From: Bdellovibrionales bacterium
Lineage (GTDB): Bacteria > Bdellovibrionota > Bdellovibrionia > Bdellovibrionales > Bdellovibrionaceae
Assembly (NCBI GenBank): GCA_005793345.1
Contig: SXSU01000022.1
Span: 62,001 to 126,000 of the forward strand
Reading direction: 5' to 3'
DNA: 64,000 nt
Part shown: piece after piece, positions 36,715-45,632 of the stretch
How the letters are laid out: each line of letters starts with the position of its first letter
Position numbering within the stretch: the first letter of the stretch is position 1
Notes under the pieces: model-generated
What the model was told of the DNA's origin: nothing
The model's input: only the letters and a program-made list of their open reading frames with translations
The model's database searches: none
Translations under genes and position numbers: made by a program

Positions 36715-38151
36715 TCATTTATCAACTAATGAACCTATGCGGATAATTTTTGTAAAATAAGATTGAATTTTATGGGAATCGTTTGGATCAATTTCACCTT
36801 CATATATTAAAACTGGTCTATATGACCAGTTTCTTTTCTTTGTCATTTTACTTATTTTATTTTCAACTTCTTTAATAATTTTAGAATCAATTCTTCGTTG
36901 AAATTTAATTTCACAAATATAAGCATTTTGATCAGTTGTTTGGATGAGTAAGTCGATTTGGCATGCCCCATTGTTGTGGGTCGTTTTACTTTGAAAATAA
37001 GGAGATGCTGATATTATTAAATTTGCGGAAAGATTCATTTCCTCTAGAAATTCTGTAATGTGATTATATACTAAATTTTCAATTTGAAATCCTACAATTG
37101 AGTGCCAATTTGAAAGCATTTCGAGGGTTGTGAATTCACTATTTAAAGCCTTTGATCTTACTTTCGTATCCTCGATATATTTTAATGAAAACCTCAGAAA
37201 ATTATCTTTAATACGGAAGGTTGATACTCGAGCCTTTTTACTACCGATTTCAAATCGGTAATCTCGGCTTAAAAATCCAGCGATTTCTAAATCTTTTAGA
37301 TCATCTAATAAAGAGGTGGCTAGTTTAAGCTGAAGTTTTTTTGCAATTTCTGCAGCAGATAAATTTTTATTTACTAAACAAGTAATAATTTTTTTATAAG
37401 TTTTAGTTTTTTTTCCAAAAATGTCAGAGAATATTTTATTAAATTCATCATGTAAAAATCCGGAAGGCCTAAAGCAAAGATCTTGAATGTTTTCATCAGT
37501 AGAAATTGCAGGATTAATCTCTTCGAGATACTTTGGAATGCATCCTATTACAGATAATAGTCTCAGCTTCTCATATGAACTGACCTTTGCGCCCCACTCC
37601 TTCCAAAATTTTGAAACTACATTAAGAGGAAGTTCGTTTAGAGTAATGTCCCTTGAGACTCTTCCCACAAAGTTTGTTGAGTTTAAAATATTTTTTTGAA
37701 TCCAAGTTGAAACTGAACCACATAAAACCAGAATCAAATTGTTGTTCTTTTTAAACTTAGTATCCCATACAACTTTTAACTTTCCAGAAAAGTCAGGGTC
37801 ATGGTTTCCCATCCAAGATATTTCATCAAGTAAAACTACAGTTTTTTTCTTCTTGTTTGTATGAGAGGCTAATTCTGAAAAAGCCTCATTCCAGTCTGAA
37901 AAATTAGGGTTTTTTGTTTTAAATTGTTCATTGAATTGAAAAGTAAATTGGTTTAGTTGATCTTGATTCGTTTGCTTTGGTCTTGGAGCAAGACCTGAAA
38001 ATTCAAAAAAGAGCTGACCTTTTTGCGAGCCAAAAAATTCAATTAAGGTACTTTTCCCTATTCTTCTCCGCCCTTTTATTACAACTAAGCTACTAGTTTC
38101 TTTAGTGAGAAGCTTATTTAAGTCACTTAACTCTGAATTTCGGCCCCACAT
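36715..38151 (-). CDS. AAA ATPase with C-terminal DUF234/nuclease-like domain (locus 3)
   Basis: 478 aa. The N-terminus MWGRNSEL matches the family's usual '[FY]xGRExEL' start. Walker A KGRRRIGKST at 26-35, Walker B 'TVVLLDEISWMG', 'LVLCGSVSTWI', and C-terminal 'ACQIDLLIQT…YICEIKFQRR' complete the architecture of P-loop plus PD-(D/E)xK-like domain. ATG at 38151 is chosen; its Shine-Dalgarno GAGG lies in the right arm of the upstream hairpin, followed by five T. An in-frame TTG at 38166 lies inside the hairpin. Clearly related to locus 2 and to the locus-4 fragment. Confidence 0.87.
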   Translation of the reverse strand: MWGRNSELSDLNKLLTKETSSLVVIKGRRRIGKSTLIEFFGSQKGQLFFEFSGLAPRPKQTNQDQLNQFTFQFNEQFKTKNPNFSDWNEAFSELASHTNKKKKTVVLLDEISWMGNHDPDFSGKLKVVWDTKFKKNNNLILVLCGSVSTWIQKNILNSTNFVGRVSRDITLNELPLNVVSKFWKEWGAKVSSYEKLRLLSVIGCIPKYLEEINPAISTDENIQDLCFRPSGFLHDEFNKIFSDIFGKKTKTYKKIITCLVNKNLSAAEIAKKLQLKLATSLLDDLKDLEIAGFLSRDYRFEIGSKKARVSTFRIKDNFLRFSLKYIEDTKVRSKALNSEFTTLEMLSNWHSIVGFQIENLVYNHITEFLEEMNLSANLIISASPYFQSKTTHNNGACQIDLLIQTTDQNAYICEIKFQRRIDSKIIKEVENKISKMTKKRNWSYRPVLIYEGEIDPNDSHKIQSYFTKIIRIGSLVDK

Positions 38152-38155
38152 AAAA

Positions 38156-38251
38156 ACCTCAGTCAACGTATAATTCTCTGTTTACTGAGGTGATTCTATT
38201 CATTGAAAAAACCTCAGTCAACGTATAATTCTCTGTTTACTGAGGTTTTTT
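38156..38251. repeat. Locus-3 ATPase upstream hairpin pair
   Basis: A 36-bp hairpin occurs twice exactly (38156-38191 and 38211-38246, period 55). Arms ACCTCAGT…ACTGAGGT with one internal mismatch. The distal copy is extended by A and T runs (38206-38251) and has the form of an intrinsic terminator for tex on the minus strand. The proximal copy ends in T5 directly before the ATPase start. Confidence 0.95.
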
Positions 38252-38255
38252 GTAG

Positions 38256-40775
38256 CTATTTTTTACTGTTGTTATTTAATAAGGCTGCAAATGGATTATT
38301 GAAAGGGGATCCACCTGGTTTATTACCTTGGTGTTGATGTTGTCCACTTCCAGATCCTCCACCATGCGAAGGTCTTCCTCCACCGCCTTGTTGATGTCGA
38401 GGGTTTTGACCTTGGTAGCCACCACTGCTTCCACTGCGCGCAGGGGATTGTTGAGGTCTTCCTCCTTGTTGAGCACCGCCTCGGTTATCTCGATTATTAT
38501 TACCTTCGAATTTTCTATCACCACGGGGATGTTGCTGCCTTGGTGAAGAAGGGGTCGACGCTCCACCTTGAAAAGATTCACTTGCTGTTTGAGCTTTTGG
38601 TTGAGTTCTTGCCTCAAGTAACATTGAAAATGCAATTTGATTCTTTGCAAGATCAACACTTAATACTCGAACTGTAACTTGATCTCCTGGATTTACAACT
38701 TTTCTTGGATCATCAATAAACTGATGTGACATTTCGCTGATATGAACAAGTCCGTCTTGATGAACACCAACATCAACAAAAGCGCCAAAGTTAGTAACAT
38801 TTGTTACTAATCCAGGGCAAATCATTCCTTCTTTTAAATCTTTGACTTCAAAAATATCTTCTTTAAATTTAAAAACTTTAAATGGGTCACGAGGGTCACG
38901 ACCAGGTTTCTCTAATTCTTTGATAATATCATCAAAAGTATATTCGCCAATAATTGTTGCCCATTTTGTTCTTAAATCTAAAATTTTCTTAGCGCCAGAG
39001 CCAATTAAATCAGTTACATTTACACCCAATTCATTTGCGATATCTTTTACAGCAGGATATCTTTCAGGGTGAATGCCAGTATTATCTAGTGTTACTTTAC
39101 CACCACGAATTCTTAAAAAACCTGCCGACTGTTCATAAATTTTTGTCGAAAATCTTGGAACAGATAATAATTCAGAGCGATCTTGAAAAAGACCTTTGTT
39201 TTTTCTAAACTCAATAATATTTTGAGCAAGTGCTGGTCCAATGCCAGCAACATGAGATAACAAAGGAGCAGATGCAGTGTTTAGATCAACACCCACATTG
39301 TTCACGCAAGATTCAACAACAGCTTCAAGACTTTTCTTCAATGCACTTTGATTAACATCGTGTTGATATTGACCAACACCAATTGATTTGGGATCAACTT
39401 TTACAAGTTCAGAAAGAGGGTCTTGAAGACGGCGAGCAATAGAGATTGCACCTTTTACCGTAAGATCTAAATCAGGAAATTCTTGTCGTGCTAAATCTGA
39501 AGCAGAATAAACACTCGCACCAGATTCATTTACCATGATGACTGGGATTTCTTGGTTAAGTTCTTTAACAAGTTTTCTAAAAAAAGCCTCGGCTTCTCGA
39601 CCTGCAGTTCCGTTCCCAACAGCAATCACCTCAATTTTCATTTTTGATAATACTTCAGAGAACATTGCTTTTGCTTTATCAAAACTATTGTCGCCGGTGA
39701 TATGAACTACAGTATGAGTAATAAATTGTCCTGCTTTATCAACCAGTGCAATTTTACAACCTGTTCTCAAACCTGGATCAACACCTAAAACAACAGATGG
39801 TCCAAATGGAGATCCCAATAAAACTTTTCGAACATTTTCAGCAAAAACTTTAATTGCATCTTCATCGGATTTTTCTTTAAGTGCGCGGTGAACTTCGTTT
39901 ACAACTGATGGAATAACATAAACAGTAAGTGCCATTTTTGCAGCTGATGCTAAAAATTCTCCGGCAGGAGTTGTTGGCGTTGTTGTAGCTTCTTTTGTGT
40001 ACTCAGCTAATAAGGCCTCATCATTACTTTTTATTTCAATTGAAAGCTCTTCTTCTTGCCAGCCTCGTTTCATGGCCATATAGCGATGAGATGATTTTGA
40101 ATCCAATAAGTTTTTTACGGGCTCTTCAAAATCTTCGTACATACTGTATTTAGAGTTTTCTTTGTATTTTTTTGTTTTTGTAGAAGTAATTTTACCAAAC
40201 TTCATATAATCATCATGAACTTTTGATCTTAATTCAGGAGTGTTTGCTAAACGTTCAATGATAATATCCTTTGCCCCAGCTAAGGCGGCATCATAAGTCG
40301 CAACATTATGTTGAATATTTATAAAACCTTTAGCTTTAACTTCTAAAGTTGCCTCATCTTTAATTAAACCATGTCCTAAATCCCAAATCCATTGTGAAAG
40401 TGGTTCTAAGCCCGCTTCTCTTGCGATTGTTGCTTTGGTTTTCTTTTTCTTTTTAAATGGACGATAAATTTCTTCCAGCTCTCCAAGATCGTAAGAAAGT
40501 TCAATTCGTTTTTTGATCTCGTCGGTCAAATTACCTTGTTCGCCGATTTCTTTAACTAAAAAAGCTTTTCGTTTAATTATTTCATTGTAGGTTTCGTAAG
40601 TTTCAATAACCGCACGTATCTGAACTTCATCTAGATTGCCAGTTTTCTCTTTGCGGTATCTTGCAATAAAGGGAACAGTACAACCTTCTGCAACCAGTTC
40701 AATAACAGATTGTGCAGACTTGAATGGGACATCGGTTACGGTTTTTAATAAATAAGACTGAAAAGTCAATTCCAT
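38256..40775 (-). CDS. tex: Tex-family RNA-binding transcription accessory protein
   Basis: 839 aa cytoplasmic nucleic-acid-binding protein. Order: Tex N-terminal helical part ('GCTVPFIARYRKEKTGNLDE'), YqgF/RNase H-like domain ('VLGVDPGLRTGCKIALVD', 'VGNGTAGREAEAFFRKL'), helix-hairpin-helix region ('SHVAGIGPALAQNIIEFR'), and S1 domain ('GMICPGLVTNVTNFGAFVDVG'). A ~115-residue Gly/Gln/Ser/Arg-rich disordered tail follows, longer than in many Tex proteins. MELTFQSYLL at 40775 looks like the true start. The locus-3 hairpin pair begins 4 bp after its stop. Confidence 0.93.
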   Translation of the reverse strand: MELTFQSYLLKTVTDVPFKSAQSVIELVAEGCTVPFIARYRKEKTGNLDEVQIRAVIETYETYNEIIKRKAFLVKEIGEQGNLTDEIKKRIELSYDLGELEEIYRPFKKKKKTKATIAREAGLEPLSQWIWDLGHGLIKDEATLEVKAKGFINIQHNVATYDAALAGAKDIIIERLANTPELRSKVHDDYMKFGKITSTKTKKYKENSKYSMYEDFEEPVKNLLDSKSSHRYMAMKRGWQEEELSIEIKSNDEALLAEYTKEATTTPTTPAGEFLASAAKMALTVYVIPSVVNEVHRALKEKSDEDAIKVFAENVRKVLLGSPFGPSVVLGVDPGLRTGCKIALVDKAGQFITHTVVHITGDNSFDKAKAMFSEVLSKMKIEVIAVGNGTAGREAEAFFRKLVKELNQEIPVIMVNESGASVYSASDLARQEFPDLDLTVKGAISIARRLQDPLSELVKVDPKSIGVGQYQHDVNQSALKKSLEAVVESCVNNVGVDLNTASAPLLSHVAGIGPALAQNIIEFRKNKGLFQDRSELLSVPRFSTKIYEQSAGFLRIRGGKVTLDNTGIHPERYPAVKDIANELGVNVTDLIGSGAKKILDLRTKWATIIGEYTFDDIIKELEKPGRDPRDPFKVFKFKEDIFEVKDLKEGMICPGLVTNVTNFGAFVDVGVHQDGLVHISEMSHQFIDDPRKVVNPGDQVTVRVLSVDLAKNQIAFSMLLEARTQPKAQTASESFQGGASTPSSPRQQHPRGDRKFEGNNNRDNRGGAQQGGRPQQSPARSGSSGGYQGQNPRHQQGGGGRPSHGGGSGSGQHQHQGNKPGGSPFNNPFAALLNNNSKK

Positions 40776-41127
40776 GAAGACTTCCTTTTAACTATAATTG
40801 ATTTTGAATTTGGTTGGGAAATTAATTTCATTGAAGTATTAACTACACTAAAATTAAAAATTGATGGTTTTCATAATTTATAACATTCATATAATATATT
40901 TTAAAAAATATTCTCGATTAAGTTTGTATTGAGTGAAACACTATTGAACCAAACAGAATAAAGATTAATTATTTTCTTTTTAAACACTAAAGCTGCCAAC
41001 CTTTAATTGGCAACGAATTTTTTGTTTTCAATCCAGTTATACTTATCTACAGCAATTATTCTTTCAATACATTTTTAAGAAATCAACAATATACTTTTAA
41101 TATAGAGAATCACTCTATATTAAGTAA
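40776..41127. other. Intergenic region between tex and infA
   Basis: About 350 bp, AT-rich. Two small hairpins are visible: TGCCAA/TTGGCA (40994-41012) and AATATAGAG/CTCTATATT (41099-41121). The second lies 7 bp after the infA stop and may end its transcript, though no good T run follows on the minus strand. The tex promoter must lie near 40800. No reading frame of note. Confidence 0.5.
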
Positions 41128-41346
41128 TTATTTGTGACGGTACATTATAAGGCCATGAGTTGGATCGTAAGGTGAAACACCAACAGTTACTTTATCGCCT
41201 ACAACTACGCGAATATTGAATCGTCTCATTTTACCACAAAGTTTCGCTAGAATTTCAATTTCATTTTCTAATTTTATTTTATAAATACCACCAGCTAAAG
41301 CGTCTACAACTTTGCCATCTAATTGAGCCAAATCCTCTTTTGCCAT
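41128..41346 (-). CDS. infA: Translation initiation factor IF-1
   Basis: 72 aa, the standard length. One OB-fold: 'GKVVDALAGGIYKIKLENE', 'AKLCGKMRRFNIRVVVGDKVTV', 'SPYDPTHGLIMYRHK'. Binds the ribosomal A site during initiation. It follows the Lys/Ala-rich gene by 20 bp, so the two are probably cotranscribed. Confidence 0.96.
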   Translation of the reverse strand: MAKEDLAQLDGKVVDALAGGIYKIKLENEIEILAKLCGKMRRFNIRVVVGDKVTVGVSPYDPTHGLIMYRHK

Positions 41347-41366
41347 ACATTCCTTTTTATATTTTT

Positions 41367-42074
41367 TTACTTTTTATAGTTACTGATTAATTGTTTAGTG
41401 CCAGTTTGAAATAGCACTTCAAGTCTATCATTCACAACAGAAAGTATAAATCCTAATCCTAAAACTTTATGATCGAGTATAGTTCTATCTTTGTATACTT
41501 CTGTCATCTTATAAGATTGTGGCTTTAACCATTTATATTTATCTTTTAATTCTAACCATTTAGATTCTTCATCAGTAGAGCCTTGATATTTCTTAGCAGG
41601 TTTTTTTGCTAGATCTTCTGGAGTAATTCGATCAAGCTCTTCCTTTCGCTCCGCATCAACTTCTTCGGGCTTCTTTTCTTTTTCAACCGTAAGTGGTTGA
41701 GCCAGCGCCTCTTTAAAAGTTCGGACCTTAGAGCTCATAGTTGATTCAATTTCCTCTTTTTCTTTTTCTGGAACGAGTGGTATTGCATCAACAACTTTTA
41801 CGGATTTTGCAATAAGTGGTTTAGCAGCTGGAGTTTTAACTACTGGAGTTTTTGTAGCAGGAGATTTAATCGCTTTTACTTCAACTTTCTTTGAAACTTT
41901 CAATGGAGCTTTAATTGATTTTGACGCAACTTTTTTCTCTGGCTTTACAGCCTTTGCTGGAATAACTTTTTTTGCAGATTTAGCAGCAGATTTTAAAGTT
42001 GGTTTAGTTGCAGCTTTCGCTACAGTTTTAACAGATTTTTTGGGGGCTTCTTTTTTTGAAGCTTTTTTAGCCAT
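41367..42074 (-). CDS. Lys/Ala-rich protein with small C-terminal beta domain
   Basis: 235 aa, no family recognised. The first ~110 residues are an Ala/Lys/Pro repeat tail resembling histone H1 or AlgP, like the rplU extension in this window, so nucleic-acid binding is plausible. A charged middle follows. The C-terminal 60 residues ('DRTILDHKVLGLGFILSVVN', 'RLEVLFQTGTKQLISNYK') look like a compact SH3/KOW-type beta barrel. ATG follows AAGGAG ('aaggagtgatactatg'). Upstream of infA in the same direction. Confidence 0.7.
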   Translation of the reverse strand: MAKKASKKEAPKKSVKTVAKAATKPTLKSAAKSAKKVIPAKAVKPEKKVASKSIKAPLKVSKKVEVKAIKSPATKTPVVKTPAAKPLIAKSVKVVDAIPLVPEKEKEEIESTMSSKVRTFKEALAQPLTVEKEKKPEEVDAERKEELDRITPEDLAKKPAKKYQGSTDEESKWLELKDKYKWLKPQSYKMTEVYKDRTILDHKVLGLGFILSVVNDRLEVLFQTGTKQLISNYKK

Positions 42075-42143
42075 AGTATCACTCCTTAAAAATCACTTTA
42101 ACTTTTGACAAGTTGCCCTGTAATCAGTTTAAGTAGTAGAATT

Positions 42144-43214
42144 ATGATCACGTTCAAACATCTTATTCAAGAACATTCTGATTTATTTATAGAAATTCAA
42201 GGGCCATTAAATCAAGAATTATTTTTAGTTCAACCTCCAGAGTTAGCAAAAAAAAATGAATTTTGTTTTATTTCAAGTCACAAACATTTGGAAGCAGCTC
42301 TGCAAAATATTTCTTCCTGCAAAAACTGGGTGATCCAAGAGAAATTTTTGAATACAATTTCAAAAAATAAAATCCCGACTGATGTTGCTATAATTGCATG
42401 TAAAAATCTTCAAGTGGCAATGGCCATTGCATTAAAATATTTTGATTTTCGTAAAAATAATCTCCCCTTTGTTAATGGAATTTCTTCGCAAACTTTTATT
42501 CATCCAACTTCAAAGCTTGGCAAAGGTGTAACAGTAGCCCCATTCGTTGTGATTGGGCCGAATGTTACTATAGGAGAAAATACAATCATTGGACCCAATT
42601 GTACAATAGAAGGTAACGTTTATATTGGAAGTAATTGTTGGCTTGAATCCCACGTGTTTTTAGGATCCAACACCCAAGTTGGTAGTCATTGTCAATTCCA
42701 ACCTTTTGCGACAATTGGAAGTGATGGATATGGTTTTGCCCCTACAAAAGATGATGTTTTAAAGATTCCACAAATAGGAAAAGTTGTATTAGAAGATTTT
42801 GTCCACGTGGGAGCAAATACATGTATTGATAAAGCAACTTTAACAGAAACACGAATTGGTAAAGGAACAAAGTTTGATAATTTAGTTCATATAGCACACA
42901 ATTGTACAATAGGAAAATATTGTTTGATTACTGCGGGGTTTGCCACAGCAGGATCAACTGTCATCGGTGATCATTTTATATGTGGCGGACAAGTGGCCGT
43001 TTCTGACCATCTACATATTTCAAGTAATGTGACTTTGGCTGGAGGCACTACGGTAACAAGTCATATTGAAGTTCCAGGTGCTTATGGCGGGACACCCGCA
43101 ATGCCTATGAATGATTATTTACGAGCTAAAGCATCAATTCCTTATCTTCCGCAGTTACGAAAACAGATGTCAAAAGTATTAAAACATTTAGGATTAGAAG
43201 ATGAAAAAAAATAA
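42144..43214 (+). CDS. lpxD: UDP-3-O-acylglucosamine N-acyltransferase
   Basis: Third step of lipid A synthesis. 356 aa. N-terminal uridine-binding part (about 1-110), then left-handed beta-helix hexapeptide repeats ('GVTVAPFVVIGPNVTIGENT', 'IGPNCTIEGNVYIGSN'), 'IGSDGYGFAP', and the active-site region 'NLVHIAHNCTIGKYC' with the catalytic His. ATG at 42144 gives the usual N-terminus; the frame is open to 42105. The fabZ-lpxA-lpxB neighbours are absent. The stop overlaps the next gene by 14 bp. Confidence 0.93.
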   Translation: MITFKHLIQEHSDLFIEIQGPLNQELFLVQPPELAKKNEFCFISSHKHLEAALQNISSCKNWVIQEKFLNTISKNKIPTDVAIIACKNLQVAMAIALKYFDFRKNNLPFVNGISSQTFIHPTSKLGKGVTVAPFVVIGPNVTIGENTIIGPNCTIEGNVYIGSNCWLESHVFLGSNTQVGSHCQFQPFATIGSDGYGFAPTKDDVLKIPQIGKVVLEDFVHVGANTCIDKATLTETRIGKGTKFDNLVHIAHNCTIGKYCLITAGFATAGSTVIGDHFICGGQVAVSDHLHISSNVTLAGGTTVTSHIEVPGAYGGTPAMPMNDYLRAKASIPYLPQLRKQMSKVLKHLGLEDEKK

Positions 43215-44295
43215 ATTAGTTATAGAAAAATACAAAAAAATAAATGTTAAGATTGTTAGTTGCGACTTTAGAAAAGTTTTTTTTAATATTTTTTTATTAA
43301 GTCAAATTAGTTTAATTGGTTGTCAAACTTTTAATGTTGCAACTCGAGATGAAGCACATTCGCAAAACCAACAGACTGAAGGTTCAGGCTCTATAAAGTC
43401 CTTACCAATTGATACCGTTCATAAAGCCAACCCAATCGTAGAAATAAATGAAAAAGGGGAAGTTGAAGCACCATCCCAACTACCAACTATTAATTCACAA
43501 ACAGGGAATGAGGTAAACAAAGCTCCAAAGGTTGGAATTATTATCGGCCCAGGTCACTTGCGTAGTTTTATTTCAATAGGTATTCTTCAAGAATTTCAAA
43601 AAGCAAAATTACCCATCCATGCGATTGTGGGTTTAGAGTGGGGATCAATACCGGCATCAATATTTAGTATTCGAGGTCAAGCCAACGAAGCCGAATGGCA
43701 AATGATGAAATTACGATATAGTGACTTGCCCGAAAAAAGTTTATTGGGACAAGCTATATCACCAATAGACGTTTCTCAACTCAATGGTTTTTTTCAAGAC
43801 GCCCTTTCAAATGTTACATTTGATCAAATCAAAATTCCTTTTACCTGTTTGGGACTTGATCTGAAAAATCGACAATATTACTGGATGAAAAAAGGACAAC
43901 TTTCGCAAGTGATTTCAAATTGTGTTGCCCATCCTCCTTATTTTAAAAACAAGGCAAATTTTGTAGGAGCGGTTGATTTAAAACTTGCTAGTGATTATTT
44001 AAAATCAGTTGGTGCAAATTATATAATTTTTATTAATTCGCTTCCAAGTCCTACCGTTGGATCAGTATTTGATAATTCGAATATAGATTTTGAATCTCAA
44101 GCTATTTGGGGTATTCATCAGCAAAATTTAGCTCGCGCCAATAATGGATTAAATGGATCAATTGATTTTGTAGTCGACACTTCAGCTGTTTCAGCTAAGA
44201 GTAATGATTTTGATCAAAGAAGAGAAATGGTTCGAAAAGGCCAAGAAATTGGTTTAACATCAATAAATAAATTATCACAAAAAATTAAATTTTAG
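43201..44295 (+). CDS. Patatin-like lipoprotein lacking the catalytic serine
   Basis: 364 aa. Lipobox LIGC around residue 41, after a long N-region. A linker (about 45-105) precedes the patatin fold: oxyanion loop region 'GIIIGPGHLRSFISIGILQE', then 'HAIVGLEWGSIPAS', where the GxSxG elbow reads GLEWG with Glu in place of Ser. 'FVGAVDLKLASDYLKSVGAN' corresponds to the Asp-dyad segment, with Asp kept. It therefore looks like a non-catalytic or altered patatin/RssA-like protein on the envelope. It overlaps lpxD and precedes pepP by 10 bp. Confidence 0.78.
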   Translation: MKKNKLVIEKYKKINVKIVSCDFRKVFFNIFLLSQISLIGCQTFNVATRDEAHSQNQQTEGSGSIKSLPIDTVHKANPIVEINEKGEVEAPSQLPTINSQTGNEVNKAPKVGIIIGPGHLRSFISIGILQEFQKAKLPIHAIVGLEWGSIPASIFSIRGQANEAEWQMMKLRYSDLPEKSLLGQAISPIDVSQLNGFFQDALSNVTFDQIKIPFTCLGLDLKNRQYYWMKKGQLSQVISNCVAHPPYFKNKANFVGAVDLKLASDYLKSVGANYIIFINSLPSPTVGSVFDNSNIDFESQAIWGIHQQNLARANNGLNGSIDFVVDTSAVSAKSNDFDQRREMVRKGQEIGLTSINKLSQKIKF

Positions 44296-44305
44296 AGGAA
44301 TTAAA

Positions 44306-45628
44306 ATGTCTAATCGTTTGCCACTTGAAAACATGGATTTGTTTTATAATCGAAGAAAAAATATTGCGCAAAAAAATTACGGTTCTGCAATAATTGTTGC
44401 CTCTCAACCAGAACCTGGTTTTTATGGTTCTCATTCGACGTTTAGACAAAATAGTAATTTATATTATTTAACAGGTTTTGAAGAACCAGAATCAATTTTA
44501 GTTTTCAGACCTGGGATGACACCTGAAACTGTTTTATTTACTCGTAAAAAAGATAAAGAAAAAGAAACTTGGGATGGTTTTCGTTTTGGCCCTGAAGGTG
44601 TTGAGACTCATTACAAAATAGATAAAGCCTACACTATAGATGAATTTGAAAAACAAACAGTACAACTCCTTAAAGGTGTTGATAAGCTATATTATCGAAT
44701 GTTTAAAAATTCGATGGCCGATAAACGTGTGCAAACCGTACTTGAAGATTTAAGATTATCGCAAGGTAGAACTGGATACGGGCTCTTACCAATATATGAT
44801 GCCGATGAATTTTTAGGTGAATTTAGACTTTTTAAATCAGATGAAGAATTAGAAATCATGAGAAGTGCTTGTCGTATTTCTGCTGAAGCCCATGTTGAAG
44901 CAATGAAGAATACGCGCCCCGATATGAATGAAAAAGAAATTTTTAATTTAATTACTTATGAAATGTTTAAAAGAGGCGCTACACGTGAAGGTTATAATTC
45001 TATAATAGCTGGTGGTAATAATGCTACGACACTCCATTATGTTTTCAATGACTGTAAATTAAAATCAGGAGAATTGTTGCTTATAGATGCTGGTGCCGAG
45101 TATCGATATTATACTGGTGACATCACACGAACATTTCCTATCAATGGAAAGTTTACAGATGAACAGGCCATTGTTTATGAAGGTGTTTTAAAAATTCAGA
45201 AAACAATTATCAATTACTTAAAACCTGGATTGCCATTTAAAGAGCTTCATGAAATGGCGACATCATTACTTACTGATTTGATGTTAGAACTGGGTCTTCT
45301 AAGTGGTAGAAAAGCTGATATCATAAGTGCTCTTGAGCATAAAAAGTATTATCCCCATGGCGTTGGACACTGGTTAGGATTAGATGTCCATGATGCAGGC
45401 TTATATTATATCAAAGATCAACCACGAACTATTCAACCCAATATGTGTTTTACGATTGAGCCAGGATTATATATTCCTGAAGACGATCATATGGCGCCTG
45501 CGAAATATAGAGGGATTGGGATTAGGATAGAAGATAATATTCGTTTAACAACAACAGGGGCTGAAGTTATGACGACAATGGCTCCGAAAGAAATAGCTGA
45601 TCTCGAAAAAATTATTGGATCGAAATAA
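44306..45628 (+). CDS. pepP: Xaa-Pro aminopeptidase (M24B)
   Basis: Metallo-aminopeptidase removing residues before proline, 440 aa. N-terminal creatinase-like domain ('NSNLYYLTGFEEPESILVF') and C-terminal pita-bread domain. Metal ligands lie in 'LLIDAGAEYRYYTGDITRTF' (two Asp), 'YPHGVGHWLGLDVHD' (His), 'FTIEPGLYIP' (Glu) and 'GIGIRIEDNI' (Glu). GAGG lies before ATG. Same strand as lpxD and the patatin-like gene; the three probably form one unit. Confidence 0.94.
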   Translation: MSNRLPLENMDLFYNRRKNIAQKNYGSAIIVASQPEPGFYGSHSTFRQNSNLYYLTGFEEPESILVFRPGMTPETVLFTRKKDKEKETWDGFRFGPEGVETHYKIDKAYTIDEFEKQTVQLLKGVDKLYYRMFKNSMADKRVQTVLEDLRLSQGRTGYGLLPIYDADEFLGEFRLFKSDEELEIMRSACRISAEAHVEAMKNTRPDMNEKEIFNLITYEMFKRGATREGYNSIIAGGNNATTLHYVFNDCKLKSGELLLIDAGAEYRYYTGDITRTFPINGKFTDEQAIVYEGVLKIQKTIINYLKPGLPFKELHEMATSLLTDLMLELGLLSGRKADIISALEHKKYYPHGVGHWLGLDVHDAGLYYIKDQPRTIQPNMCFTIEPGLYIPEDDHMAPAKYRGIGIRIEDNIRLTTTGAEVMTTMAPKEIADLEKIIGSK

Positions 45629-45632
45629 AGTT

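Noticed and set aside
36600-36720. Direct repeat of tex or hairpin sequence downstream of ATPase locus 3, as at locus 1
   Set aside because: Compared by eye with the tex 3' end; only short scattered matches, no convincing duplication.
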